Assembly (NCBI GenBank): GCA_030828305.1
Contig: JAURCU010000016.1
Coordinates: 1-34,546 of the forward strand
DNA length: 34,546 nt
Direction of reading: 5' to 3'
Origin: Luteolibacter sp.
Lineage (GTDB): Bacteria > Verrucomicrobiota > Verrucomicrobiia > Verrucomicrobiales > Akkermansiaceae
Of the stretch, positions 6,869-15,473 are shown in pieces. A program made the position numbers and the translations under genes. The notes beneath the pieces are model-generated. The model worked only from the letters and a program-made list of their open reading frames with translations, did not search any database and was not told where the DNA came from. Within the stretch, counting starts at the first letter, position 1. The number at the start of each line of letters is the position of its first letter.

Positions 6869-9800
6869 ATGAAGACCCGTCCACTTCACATCATGCTTGT
6901 CGCGGCCATTTGCCTGGTGCCCCTCTTAGCTGCCCCCCTTGCCAAAGCCCAGAAAGGCGTTCCCGATTCCCCTGGTGGCCTGCAACTTGGCGAGTTGGTG
7001 ACCCACAGCATCACTCTGATGCAATTTGAGCAGTGGGAGAAAGCCCTCGCTTTCAACCAGCAGGCGATCAAGGACGAGGCCGATGGGGCCCTTGAACAAT
7101 GGGGCCCGCTATTTGGCACCATTTACTATCGCAAAGGCATCTGTGAGATGAAGCTCAAGAAGTATGGCGATGCCGCTGCCTCCTTCGAGAAGTGCTACAA
7201 GGACTTTCCCAACGCCAAGAATGCGATGAACGAGAACGAGTTCGAAAAGCGGGCTCTGTTCCAGTGGGCGAAGGCCGAAATGGCCAAGGAGGAGTGGCAG
7301 AAGGCCATCGATCTTTTCCAGAAATTCCTCAATGAACGCGAGCAAAAGCGCGACTCCTTCTCCTCCGGCGACTTCTTTATCAGCCGCGCCATCTGTTACT
7401 ACAAGCTGCGTCAGGTGGTTCCCGGTAATCAGGACTTCGAGAGCGCGCTGCAAAACAAGCTCGCCTACCGCGTTCCCGATGCTGCTTTGCTCAACTGCTT
7501 CAGAGAGATGGTTGAAGCTGCCATGGAAAAGAAAGATGAACAAGCCATCGTCGACTTTATCAAGAAGAACCGGGGCGGCATCATTACCCAGGACGATGAG
7601 ATGTATCCCTTTAGCGGAATCATCCTCAAGTTAGCCAACGATGCGCTCAAGGCGGAGATGAAGCGTGCCGCCATCATGCTCTATCAACTCATGCCCACTA
7701 CCGAGCTCGCCATTGATCTCGCAAAGGACAAGGCCAAAGGCATTGGTAGTCTGCCCAAGGTGCGCTCCAGAGTCAGCGGAGCCACCTATGAAAAAGAAAT
7801 GCTTGAGAAGCGCGTTTCGCGTCTTCAGCAGGAAATGGACAACGCCAATTCCATTGAGATCGTCCAGCTCATGGCTCTGGCATTCATGCACGAGAAGGAG
7901 GGTAATGTCCGAGGTGCGCATGCCGCCTATCGTCAACTCGAGGATTACTTTCCCCACGCCGAAAAGCGCGAGGATAATCTCTACAACATGGCACGCACAG
8001 CCTTTATGGTGGATGGTGGCTCAAATGCCCTGCCCGATGCCCAGAAATTCCTTGCCGAGTATCCGGAGTCCAAGCACGCCCCTGCCATCAAGCGTCTGAT
8101 GTTTGCCAGCCTGTTTGCCGAGCAACGCTACGAGGAGTGTGTCGAGAGCGCGAGTCAGATGATTGACCAGCTCAAACCCGGCACACCAGATCATGACATC
8201 TGCCTGCACGTGCTGGGCGGCTCCCACTTCTATCTTGGCAACTACGATACGGCCAAGCCGCTGCTTGCGCGCCACATCAACGAGTATCCTGAGAGCGACA
8301 GCAAGGTTGCGGCTGCTTATTTCAATGCGGCTAACTACTACCGCATGAATGACATCGAGAATGCGGCCAAGTGGCTGGATTCTTTCATCCAGACCTACAG
8401 CAACCCTGATGAAAATCCCTTCCTGCCTTTCGCTCTTCTTGACCGCGCCACTGTTCATTACATGAACGAGGAGAATGAGAAGGCCATCGAAGTAGCCACG
8501 CGCCTGATCAAGCAGTTTCCAGACCACAGCGTGGAGGATCAGGCCCTTAACCTCCGCGGTAACGGGCATCTCAGCCTCGAGAACAACAAGGAAGCCATGG
8601 CCGACTATGAGGTGGCTCTCAAGCTTGCCGAGCGCTGGGAGCACGAGGTGGTCGCCGCTGAGGCCTTGTTCTCGATTGCAGATCTCATGGTGGCCGAGGG
8701 CGTCGCGCTCAAGGGCGACGAGGGTAAGGCGCGAATCAAGGAGGCCATGCCTTTCATCCAAAAATTCTGGGACACCTACGGCAGTGATTCCCCGCTTCGC
8801 CGCCAGATGGCGGTGATGCAGATCCCCGTCTACGTCGAGCATGATCGCCTTCCGGATGCGCTTGAGCGCCTGCAGGCAATCGTCGCCGAACTCGCCGCTG
8901 CCGATGACGTGTATGCAATGGAAAAGACCATTCCTCATTACACCGAGGCCTACATGATGGCCCATAGCCCCGAGGAGTTGCGCGATCACTACCGTGCCTT
9001 CAAGGGGGTTTCCCTGGACATGAAGGCTTGCCGCGCCCTGCTCGCTGTCGAGGTGATCCGCATCTTTGAGAAGGTTGCCAAGAAGGCTGAGGAAGGTGAG
9101 CCAAAGATGGCTGCCCAAGCCACGGTAAAAAACCTGTTTGCCGATCTGAAGAACCAGTTCGATCTCAAGGATCTTGCCTCGAGCATTTTGATCAACGTGG
9201 GCGACTATCTGCGCATGAACACCTCTGCCCCGCGTGAGGCCTTGCCTTTCTACACCGAGGTGCTGGAGCGAAAGGACGAGAAGTTCCGTCTTGAGGCTCT
9301 GAGTGGTCGTGGTGCCATTTATGCCCTTTCCCCGCTTCCCAGCGATCTCGATAAGGGTCTTTCCGATTTCAAGGAGGTTATTCAGGGAACCGAGGACAAC
9401 GGTCTGAAGGAGGAGGCTATCTTTAGCATTCTTGAAATTCTGATGACCAAGAAGGATTACGCCGCAGCCGATGCCAAGGCCCGCGAGTTCCTTAAAAAGG
9501 AGAATAACTTCAGCAAGACCCGCAAGGCCAAGGCCATGCTCATGCTTGGTCAGAGTCAGGAGGCCCGTAAGATGGAAGACGACGCCATTGCCTCTTATGG
9601 CCTGATCTGGTCCAACCCCACCTACATGGGTATCATCGAAGCCTCCGCGCCTGCCATCACCAACTGGATGAAAATCCTGTGGATGCGCAACAAGCCCGGC
9701 ACAGACACGGTGATGGGTGACCGCCAAGGGGCATACGAAGGTGGTTGGAAATATCTCCAATTCACCGGACGTTTCCGCGACAAGATGCGCTCAGGCGATC

Positions 9801-9892
9801 TTGAGTTGTGGCTGGAAGTTGAAAAGATCGTCAGGCAGTACGAAGCAAATCCCAATGTAAAGCCCAGGAAAGTTGGTGATGACAAGAAATGA
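6869..9892 (+). CDS. Large exported tetratricopeptide-repeat (TPR) protein
   Basis: This 1007-residue protein has a clear signal peptide (MKTRPLHIMLVAAICLVPLL, cleavage near AKA-Q) followed almost entirely by helical TPR-like repeats. Recognisable units include residues about 38-115 (YYRKGICEMKLKKYGDAAAS), 130-157 (KEEWQKAIDLFQKFL), 336-365, 410-512 (SHFYLGNYDTAKPLL; KWLDSFIQTY) and 520-595 (MNEENEKAIEVATRLIKQFP). Such repeats form a superhelix that binds proteins. There is no enzyme motif. It probably sits in the periplasm, where it could receive force from, or scaffold, the ExbB/ExbD/ExbD complex encoded just upstream; that role is inferred from position. The stop overlaps an ATG that opens the next reading frame. 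A similar TPR gene often follows exbBDD in related bacteria, but I recognise no named family. Confidence 0.87.
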   Translation: MKTRPLHIMLVAAICLVPLLAAPLAKAQKGVPDSPGGLQLGELVTHSITLMQFEQWEKALAFNQQAIKDEADGALEQWGPLFGTIYYRKGICEMKLKKYGDAAASFEKCYKDFPNAKNAMNENEFEKRALFQWAKAEMAKEEWQKAIDLFQKFLNEREQKRDSFSSGDFFISRAICYYKLRQVVPGNQDFESALQNKLAYRVPDAALLNCFREMVEAAMEKKDEQAIVDFIKKNRGGIITQDDEMYPFSGIILKLANDALKAEMKRAAIMLYQLMPTTELAIDLAKDKAKGIGSLPKVRSRVSGATYEKEMLEKRVSRLQQEMDNANSIEIVQLMALAFMHEKEGNVRGAHAAYRQLEDYFPHAEKREDNLYNMARTAFMVDGGSNALPDAQKFLAEYPESKHAPAIKRLMFASLFAEQRYEECVESASQMIDQLKPGTPDHDICLHVLGGSHFYLGNYDTAKPLLARHINEYPESDSKVAAAYFNAANYYRMNDIENAAKWLDSFIQTYSNPDENPFLPFALLDRATVHYMNEENEKAIEVATRLIKQFPDHSVEDQALNLRGNGHLSLENNKEAMADYEVALKLAERWEHEVVAAEALFSIADLMVAEGVALKGDEGKARIKEAMPFIQKFWDTYGSDSPLRRQMAVMQIPVYVEHDRLPDALERLQAIVAELAAADDVYAMEKTIPHYTEAYMMAHSPEELRDHYRAFKGVSLDMKACRALLAVEVIRIFEKVAKKAEEGEPKMAAQATVKNLFADLKNQFDLKDLASSILINVGDYLRMNTSAPREALPFYTEVLERKDEKFRLEALSGRGAIYALSPLPSDLDKGLSDFKEVIQGTEDNGLKEEAIFSILEILMTKKDYAAADAKAREFLKKENNFSKTRKAKAMLMLGQSQEARKMEDDAIASYGLIWSNPTYMGIIEASAPAITNWMKILWMRNKPGTDTVMGDRQGAYEGGWKYLQFTGRFRDKMRSGDLELWLEVEKIVRQYEANPNVKPRKVGDDKK

Positions 9893-9954
9893 ACATCCAT
9901 TCTCATCTGCCTGTTTCCAAACCATCCATTCCAACCGATTTCGAATTTGTCCTC

Positions 9955-10950
9955 ATGAAGACCAAAGTCCTGATTCTCCTGATGCTGTTGGTGGCTACCT
10001 TCAGTCACGCCCAACCCAATCCGCCTGAATTCCCCCGGGCGGTGATCGTCATTATCGAGGACCCGGAGAACAACCGCCTCAAGGCCGAGGAGGTTTACCT
10101 GATGGCGGTAACCCAGACCCAAGTGGCATACAAGTTCAACGCTGCCGATGCCGAGCCAGAGGTGAAGAAGCGCACCGAAATCGATTCCATTTTCCTGTAT
10201 GATCCCAAGGATTATCTGGAGGCCCTCGACCTCTTCGAGGCTCGCAAGTATGCCGAGGCCAAGGATGCATTTGCCGCAGTGTACAAGCGCTATGGCAGGG
10301 CTTATCCCGGCATCCCCAACAATCCGGGTGTCATGGCGGGCTTCTACGAGTTGGAATGCCTGCGCAAGCTCATGGATCTGGAGGGTCTGCGCGTGGCGCT
10401 CCAGAGCTACAAGAAAGATGGCCTGACCAACAAGGTTGCCCTGCAGCAGCTCGAACTCTATGTGCTCTGGGATGCGATTCGTGCCAATCTCAATCAGGAG
10501 GCCATCAAGATTGCCGAAAACTACAAGGGCAAGCGCTTGCCCGGCCATCAACGTGCCCAGGTTGCCTATTGTCATGGCCGTGCTCTTGAGGGCCTTAACA
10601 GGCCCCCACATGAAATTCTTCTCGCCTATCAGACGGCTCTGACTGCTGATGCCGGCAACTCCGAGATCATCGCCCGCGATGCCGCGCTGCGCTCGCTTGC
10701 CATTCTCGACAAGGACCAGGAAATGAAGGATGCCATCAGGACCTTCGATGAGTCCGATGGTCAGGAGATGATCCGTGGTTTCACCAAGGCTATGGAAGCT
10801 GCCGGTTTGTGCCAAATGTTCCAGATTCAACTTGGTGCCGGTGAGCCGTTGCCCGCCAAATACCGCTACTTCCTCAAATACACCCCTGATATCGTTCAGA
10901 AGGCTGCAGAGGGTGGCGGCGGCGAAGAGGAAAAGAAGGACGGCGAGTAA
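9955..10950 (+). CDS. Second exported TPR-like protein of the ExbBDD cluster
   Basis: This 331-residue protein begins with a signal peptide (MKTKVLILLMLLVATFSHAQ). A small beta-rich segment follows (RAVIVIIEDPENNRLKAEEV, with VAYKFN), then helical TPR-like repeats (DYLEALDLFEARKYAEAKDA, AFAAVYKRYG, and a later unit around RAQVAYCHGRALEGLN). The C-terminus is acidic and glycine-rich (EGGGGEEEKKDGE). The frame is open from an ATG at 9889 that overlaps the previous stop as ATGA. I prefer 9955 because it opens straight into the signal peptide; the 22 extra residues would bury it. It is last in the plus-strand run with ExbB, the two ExbD proteins and the large TPR protein, and probably works with them outside the inner membrane. 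No named family is recognised. Confidence 0.8.
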   Translation: MKTKVLILLMLLVATFSHAQPNPPEFPRAVIVIIEDPENNRLKAEEVYLMAVTQTQVAYKFNAADAEPEVKKRTEIDSIFLYDPKDYLEALDLFEARKYAEAKDAFAAVYKRYGRAYPGIPNNPGVMAGFYELECLRKLMDLEGLRVALQSYKKDGLTNKVALQQLELYVLWDAIRANLNQEAIKIAENYKGKRLPGHQRAQVAYCHGRALEGLNRPPHEILLAYQTALTADAGNSEIIARDAALRSLAILDKDQEMKDAIRTFDESDGQEMIRGFTKAMEAAGLCQMFQIQLGAGEPLPAKYRYFLKYTPDIVQKAAEGGGGEEEKKDGE

Positions 10951-10963
10951 TCATCCCCCGTCC

Positions 10964-10988
10964 CCGGATCCTTTTTGTCGTGAATGAT
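10964..10988 (-). repeat. 25-base copy of an alpha/beta-hydrolase catalytic segment
   Basis: These 25 bases match bases 15635-15659 at 24 of 25 positions, and the likeness continues a few bases further if one gap is allowed. The other copy encodes the LLIIHGKKDP segment of the exported alpha/beta hydrolase, including its catalytic-acid aspartate. Read on the minus strand, this copy would encode LLIIHDKKDP, but it sits between two convergent genes with no hydrolase around it. It may be a relic of a lost hydrolase gene or of a recombination event. Confidence 0.45.
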
Positions 10989-10996
10989 CAAGAGCT

Positions 10997-11027
10997 GGTT
11001 GCCGGTTTCGCCGTGGCCCCGGCAACC
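10997..11027. terminator. Candidate bidirectional terminator hairpin
   Basis: GGTTGCCGG and CCGGCAACC form a perfect 9-bp GC-rich stem with a 13-base loop, in the 88-base gap between two convergent genes. The position suits a shared terminator, but neither side has a proper T-run, so intrinsic termination would be weak or need a factor. Confidence 0.4.
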
Positions 11028-11038
11028 TGACCGGGAGA

Positions 11039-11707
11039 CTAAGGCCGCTGAAGCCGCTCCGAGAGTGAGTGGAAGACAAGCTGCTTTGTACGGGGCGAGA
11101 TGTAGGCGAAGACATACCGGCGAAAGCGCGGGTCGCAGAGCCATTGCTCCGTGCAGGCAAGCTTCCAGCCCTCGTCTTTTTTCATGCTGACAAGGGCCGG
11201 CACGCTCACCGGATCCTGCCCGCCGGGGCCCTTCAGGAGTCCCGCCTCACCGGGCTTCACGACCAGTGGTTGGCCATCGCCCAACTTGAAGGCCAAGGCC
11301 CGGTTGGTGGCGTTGGCCACGTAGCGGTCTCCACCCCGGATGCGGCCCCCGCCGGTCTTCACCTTTACCACGATGTAGTCTTGCTGTGAGGGGATGAAGA
11401 AGAGGAGTAGATCCTTGAGTTCGTCAGGGGCGATGCGAACTGAGAGCTTCGGCTCCTCGCCGCCCTGCCAGAAATCGAGGAAGCCCCCTTCGCGCAGGCG
11501 CGCCTTGTGGGGGCCTGCGATGTAGGTCAGCGGAACCTCCACTTCGATTTGGTCGCCCTCGGGACCCACGAGATATTCGGGTGAAGGCCGATCCGTGGGA
11601 TCAAAGCGTGCTGCCCGGAATTCCACTTCCGCTCTCTTTTGCTCACCCTGTAGCGTTAGCGGGAGGCTGAGAACCAGGATGCCAAGCATACCCGGGAGAC
11701 GGCTCAT
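11039..11707 (-). CDS. Exported protein of unknown function, coupled to the giant prepilin-like gene
   Basis: I do not recognise a named family. The 222-residue protein starts with a signal peptide (MSRLPGMLGILVLSLPLTLQ, then GEQK). The rest looks beta-rich with little helix: YLVGPEGDQIEVEVPLTYIA, KLSVRIAPDELKDLLLFFIP, RYVANATNRALAFKLGDGQ and LVVKPGEAGLL. Near the end are two cysteines (LACTEQWLCD) that could form a disulfide in the periplasm, then FRRYVFAYISPRTKQLVFHS. The start ATG shares four bases (ATGA) with the stop of the upstream 1177-aa gene, so the two are almost certainly translated together. This suggests a partner or chaperone of the prepilin-like protein; that is inference from position. 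Confidence 0.75.
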   Translation of the reverse strand: MSRLPGMLGILVLSLPLTLQGEQKRAEVEFRAARFDPTDRPSPEYLVGPEGDQIEVEVPLTYIAGPHKARLREGGFLDFWQGGEEPKLSVRIAPDELKDLLLFFIPSQQDYIVVKVKTGGGRIRGGDRYVANATNRALAFKLGDGQPLVVKPGEAGLLKGPGGQDPVSVPALVSMKKDEGWKLACTEQWLCDPRFRRYVFAYISPRTKQLVFHSLSERLQRP

Positions 11708-14700
11708 GCGCTGAGCCCTCCCGCCAGTCTTACTTCTCCCGGAGAAATCCAACGGAAGGTCTTCATCAGCATGCGTCTACCGAAAGTCTTGTTGGTTGGC
11801 GAGGTCAGGTTGTCCCATGCCGTAAAAGCTGCATCTGCGGTGTCCAGATAGTCCGGTGTCCGCTGCACTACCGCCTCGCACCAAGCCTGGGCCGTGACCT
11901 CACTGCCATCGGCAGACCGGGCTTCGCCATACGCCCGGATCACGAAGGTGTCCGAGCGGGCATTCAGGACCGGCGCAATGGTTGTCAGGATGTCCGCCTG
12001 TGAGATATAGGCCGGGGTCCCTTGGAAACGGGAGCCCAGAGCCGCTTCTTGGAACTTGTATTTTGCGCCGCCGATGCCGCCGATGTCAGCGGCAGTGATT
12101 TTCTGTTCCCGGTAGTTGTCGTTGATGCTTACCGCCGGGTCCTCCAGGGCGGCCTGCAGGGCTCCGTAGCGGGCCAATTCGGGATCGGTGGTCAGGCGCC
12201 GGTTCACGAACTCACCCAGCGACCTGAAGGGTCCGCGAATCTTGACCTGCTTGACGATCGCCTCGGCCAGTTCCCGAATCTCCAATTCCGTCAACTCCCG
12301 GTAGCCGAGCCAGCGGTTCTCCTCGGCGCTGGCAGAAGCGTCCGCCGGCCCGCCGAGTGGGGCGCTGAATCGAGACACGACGAAACGGCCCGGCTCTCCC
12401 GCGTCCAGCAGGCCACCGCGACCACCCATGGTTACCTGGCGCTTCAGGTGGGACGAGGCCAGCATGGCGGTCCAGGCCTCTACCGACGTGGAGTTCACAT
12501 TGAAGCCGCCGGTCACTATCAGGTTTGCTGCGACCCGCTCGGCAGCCTCGGCGCGGACCCCTTGGCCAGACCCGACAAGAGCGCGGACAACCGCATCGCT
12601 GTGCGTGCCTGCGAGGTAGGGTCGGTAGGCCGGATTTGGTAGCTGGTCGGTGCCCTCGAAGAATTCACGCGCCACCTGCCCAACGGTCCGCTCTCGGCCG
12701 TAGCTACGGGGAATGATCCCCGATTGTGTAGAGATCGAGGAAAAGAAGTAGTCATCGAAAAGAAGGTGGTTGGCCGCATAGCTACGGTCGATCACCGCCG
12801 CCGGGGACGTCCGGATGCTGTAGTCCGCATTGTTGAACCAAGTCCAGTCGTGGTAGAAATTGCCGGCCAGGTCACCGCCTTGCCACGCGAAGTACTCGCC
12901 CAGATAGAACGGAAAAGACCGCTCCTTGATCTCGTCCGGACGCAGGCCTGGCGAAGCGAAGGAATTGCCGATGGCGTGGTTCTGGAAGTAATAGCCACTC
13001 CAGTTCAGGGCTTCCATCGGGTATTGTGGAAGATTCTGCAGCTGGGCCAGCGAGGTGAGCGGAGCCAGCGGGATGTCCTGCGCAATGATCCGGCTGCGGC
13101 CACCCGGGCGGTTGCTCGGACCAAAGTAGGGCCGGTTCTGAATGACACCTTCCAAGCCGTTGATCTGCTCGAAGGCAACGGTGTAGGGATGAGCGAAGAA
13201 GGTCGTTGCGTTGTCAACCCCCAGCCGTCCGTGTTTCTGGGTGGAGGTTGCTGAAACGTAGGGATGCGCGGGCAGGGTGTGTAGCCACGTCTTGTTGGGG
13301 ACCTGCACCTCATCCAGAGTCTTCAAGCGCACGTCGAGGTGGATGAACGGTTGAGCTGAATTGTCGAGGTCTTGGAGGGTTTGGCTTGGGAAGTTTGTCT
13401 TCGAAATAAAGTCCGCCACCGGGTTGCCCTGATCCAGCTCGCGCCGCCAGCACACCTGGCCACAGAACATCTGGCGCCTGAACCGGTCCGGATGGCCCCG
13501 ATGCGTTGCCTTCGGCTCACAACGAAACCCGAAGGTGGTCTGAAAACGGCCGTAGGAACTCGAGCTGGTGTGCCAACTCGACCCGCTTGTCTCAATCTCG
13601 ATGCGGTCAGTGGGACGGGCGGTGATGGCTCCGAGGTGGCGTTGCTGGCCGAGATGCCCCCGCGGGTTGCTGCGGCCCGGTGGCAACCATGGCTGAACCC
13701 CCTCCACCATGTTGTGGGCGTGGAAACCGCCCGATGAGGAAGTGATGAAGGTCAGGGTCTTGGCCTCTCCGGGCTCGAGGACAATTCCGGGCGTGCCCGC
13801 ATCACCAAATCGCATCACCATATTTCCATGCGGCCATCCCCAATTATATTTACCGTTCCGGCTGCCGCGCCCGGTGACGTTGTGCTTCTGGCCGTTCTTG
13901 TAGATGGTGTGTTCCAGCGGAAGGGTGTGCAGGAAGACGCTCCATTGGTCCACCATGAGTGCAGTGCTGTATGGATTCCACAGGGTCAGCACCGGGTAGC
14001 TGTACATGAAGAGGTCATAATTGAAGTGCCCGTCGTTCGGGCTCGGGCCTTTGTTTGTCACACCGAAGGATAGGATCATCTGCATTCGCGTCATTACCGG
14101 GGCGAGGCGCAGGACGCCGGAATTCCAAGCTGGGTTGGAGACCGGGTCAAAAGCGGAGGTGTAGTTGCGCATCGCATCCATTTGGAAGTAGTTGCCGCTG
14201 CCGATCTGGCGTTTGTGCATGTTCGCCCAGTGATGCAGCGATTTCCACGAGAGCACATCGTATTGTTTGGGCCCGCTCAAGGCGATCTGGCCCCGGGGAC
14301 CCAGGGGACCAAGTGGTTCCCGTTTCTTTCCTTCTGGCCAGCCCCAGCCCTCAAGCCAGTTGATGTCCGTCCGCTCGAGGAAAAGGCTGAGGTCCTTGCG
14401 CAGTGACCCATCGGTCACATTGGCGAGAACGCTTTCGGAGTGAAGGGTGAGGTCATGGAACAGGGCCGGAGATTGCGGCTCGTTTTTCTCCAATAACTCG
14501 ATCAGTTGGCGGCTGATCACCTTGTCGGAGAGTTCGGTGTTCGACGGAAAGTCGGCGAAGTTCGGGATGGCCCGGATCCCATATGCACCAGGTGTGGCCT
14601 GACTTGCCAGCAGGTCTCCCACCACCGCGCGGCCATCGCGGGCCATCTCGTCGCGCATGCCGACGTGGGCCTTGGTGTTTTCATCTGCCACCCACCAGGC

Positions 14701-15237
14701 GTAGGCGCCCTTGTTCGTGCCTACCTTGCCGGCATAGACCACCTGCTGGTCGCTTTCCCCCTTCTTGGCGGGAGACACGACCATCTGCACCGGTTCCTGA
14801 AGTGATCCCGTCCCTGCAAACTCGAGGCGCTCCAATTCTTCCGGGTCGCTGCCAGATACCAGCCAGCGCTCGAAGGGTTCGGCGCGGTTATAGCTGGGTT
14901 TTGTCCCCAGGGCCTCGGAGCGCGCGGTCCACACTCCTGTCAAAAATTGATGCGCCACCCCCTCGAGTTCTGAAGTCTCCGGATCCGTATCGAGGATCGC
15001 CGCTGGCGCGGTCACTTTCCCGTCCGGACCCATCGATCGCTGCAGCTCTCCGATGGCCAGCATCAACGCCATCCTCGCGTTTGCCCTGGCCTCGGCCTCC
15101 GCATTTTGCAGGCTCCGTGTCTTTATTGTTGCTGTCGATAATGTCAGCATCGCCAGCGCAAGCAACACAGTGATCGCCAGGATTGAAATCGTGGCGACGA
15201 GTGCAAAGCCTTGTCTGCTGGGAATGTTCTTTTTCAC
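11704..15237 (-). CDS. Giant prepilin-like protein (Verru_Chthon cassette protein A-like)
   Basis: This 1177-residue protein begins with a basic leader and a type IV prepilin-like segment: SRQGFALVATISILAITVLL, with a likely processing point between G and F. The mature helix lacks the glutamate at position 5 normal for major pilins, as in GspK/PilX-like minor subunits. After the helix comes ARANARMALMLAIGELQRSM, a strong match to my memory of the verrucomicrobial 'cassette protein A' group. The large central region has no motif I know. The C-terminal part (SQADILTTIAPVLNARSDTF, then VIRAYGEARSADG) resembles GspK-type minor pseudopilins. The frame reaches a TTG at 15288; I chose the GTG at 15237 (VKKNIPSRQGF) because it gives a normal short leader and leaves an inverted repeat upstream. 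Cassette partners B, C and D are not in the window. Confidence 0.82.
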   Translation of the reverse strand: MKKNIPSRQGFALVATISILAITVLLALAMLTLSTATIKTRSLQNAEAEARANARMALMLAIGELQRSMGPDGKVTAPAAILDTDPETSELEGVAHQFLTGVWTARSEALGTKPSYNRAEPFERWLVSGSDPEELERLEFAGTGSLQEPVQMVVSPAKKGESDQQVVYAGKVGTNKGAYAWWVADENTKAHVGMRDEMARDGRAVVGDLLASQATPGAYGIRAIPNFADFPSNTELSDKVISRQLIELLEKNEPQSPALFHDLTLHSESVLANVTDGSLRKDLSLFLERTDINWLEGWGWPEGKKREPLGPLGPRGQIALSGPKQYDVLSWKSLHHWANMHKRQIGSGNYFQMDAMRNYTSAFDPVSNPAWNSGVLRLAPVMTRMQMILSFGVTNKGPSPNDGHFNYDLFMYSYPVLTLWNPYSTALMVDQWSVFLHTLPLEHTIYKNGQKHNVTGRGSRNGKYNWGWPHGNMVMRFGDAGTPGIVLEPGEAKTLTFITSSSGGFHAHNMVEGVQPWLPPGRSNPRGHLGQQRHLGAITARPTDRIEIETSGSSWHTSSSSYGRFQTTFGFRCEPKATHRGHPDRFRRQMFCGQVCWRRELDQGNPVADFISKTNFPSQTLQDLDNSAQPFIHLDVRLKTLDEVQVPNKTWLHTLPAHPYVSATSTQKHGRLGVDNATTFFAHPYTVAFEQINGLEGVIQNRPYFGPSNRPGGRSRIIAQDIPLAPLTSLAQLQNLPQYPMEALNWSGYYFQNHAIGNSFASPGLRPDEIKERSFPFYLGEYFAWQGGDLAGNFYHDWTWFNNADYSIRTSPAAVIDRSYAANHLLFDDYFFSSISTQSGIIPRSYGRERTVGQVAREFFEGTDQLPNPAYRPYLAGTHSDAVVRALVGSGQGVRAEAAERVAANLIVTGGFNVNSTSVEAWTAMLASSHLKRQVTMGGRGGLLDAGEPGRFVVSRFSAPLGGPADASASAEENRWLGYRELTELEIRELAEAIVKQVKIRGPFRSLGEFVNRRLTTDPELARYGALQAALEDPAVSINDNYREQKITAADIGGIGGAKYKFQEAALGSRFQGTPAYISQADILTTIAPVLNARSDTFVIRAYGEARSADGSEVTAQAWCEAVVQRTPDYLDTADAAFTAWDNLTSPTNKTFGRRMLMKTFRWISPGEVRLAGGLSA

Positions 15238-15272
15238 CCTAGTGGTGTTAGAAATTTTCTCTTTTAAATTCC

Positions 15273-15294
15273 ATGTAGATTCTAACAACTACAT
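15273..15294. promoter_or_regulatory. Inverted repeat before the giant prepilin-like gene
   Basis: ATGTAG and CTACAT face each other across a 10-base centre, 35 bases upstream of the preferred GTG start. The spot suits an operator or a small leader hairpin. If the alternative TTG start at 15288 were used, translation would begin inside this repeat, which argues weakly for the GTG. Confidence 0.3.
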
Positions 15295-15473
15295 TTGACT
15301 CTGGTGGGCGCAACCATATTTTCATCTTTAGATCGCCATGAGGGAGCCTAATGTTCGCTCCGTATGCCAAGAATTTGCTTTTTCAATCCTATGCAAAATA
15401 CCTTCAGCGCCCCGCTATAGGAAGTAAAAAGGTGATGGGTTGCTGATGCTGGCAATGACATCTGATAGGCACT

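Noticed and set aside
6690-6872. 60-codon frame ending in an ATGA overlap with the large TPR gene
   Set aside because: His/Gln/Pro-rich product without motif; the overlap is probably chance.
8021-9760. 579-codon open frame on the minus strand opposite the large TPR gene
   Set aside because: It lies wholly inside a gene with clear signal peptide and TPR repeats. The product has no recognisable domain, and such antisense frames are common where codon bias removes stops.
9622-10830. 402-codon minus-strand frame across the two TPR genes
   Set aside because: It spans the junction of two well-supported plus-strand genes and has no domain signal; treated as a shadow.
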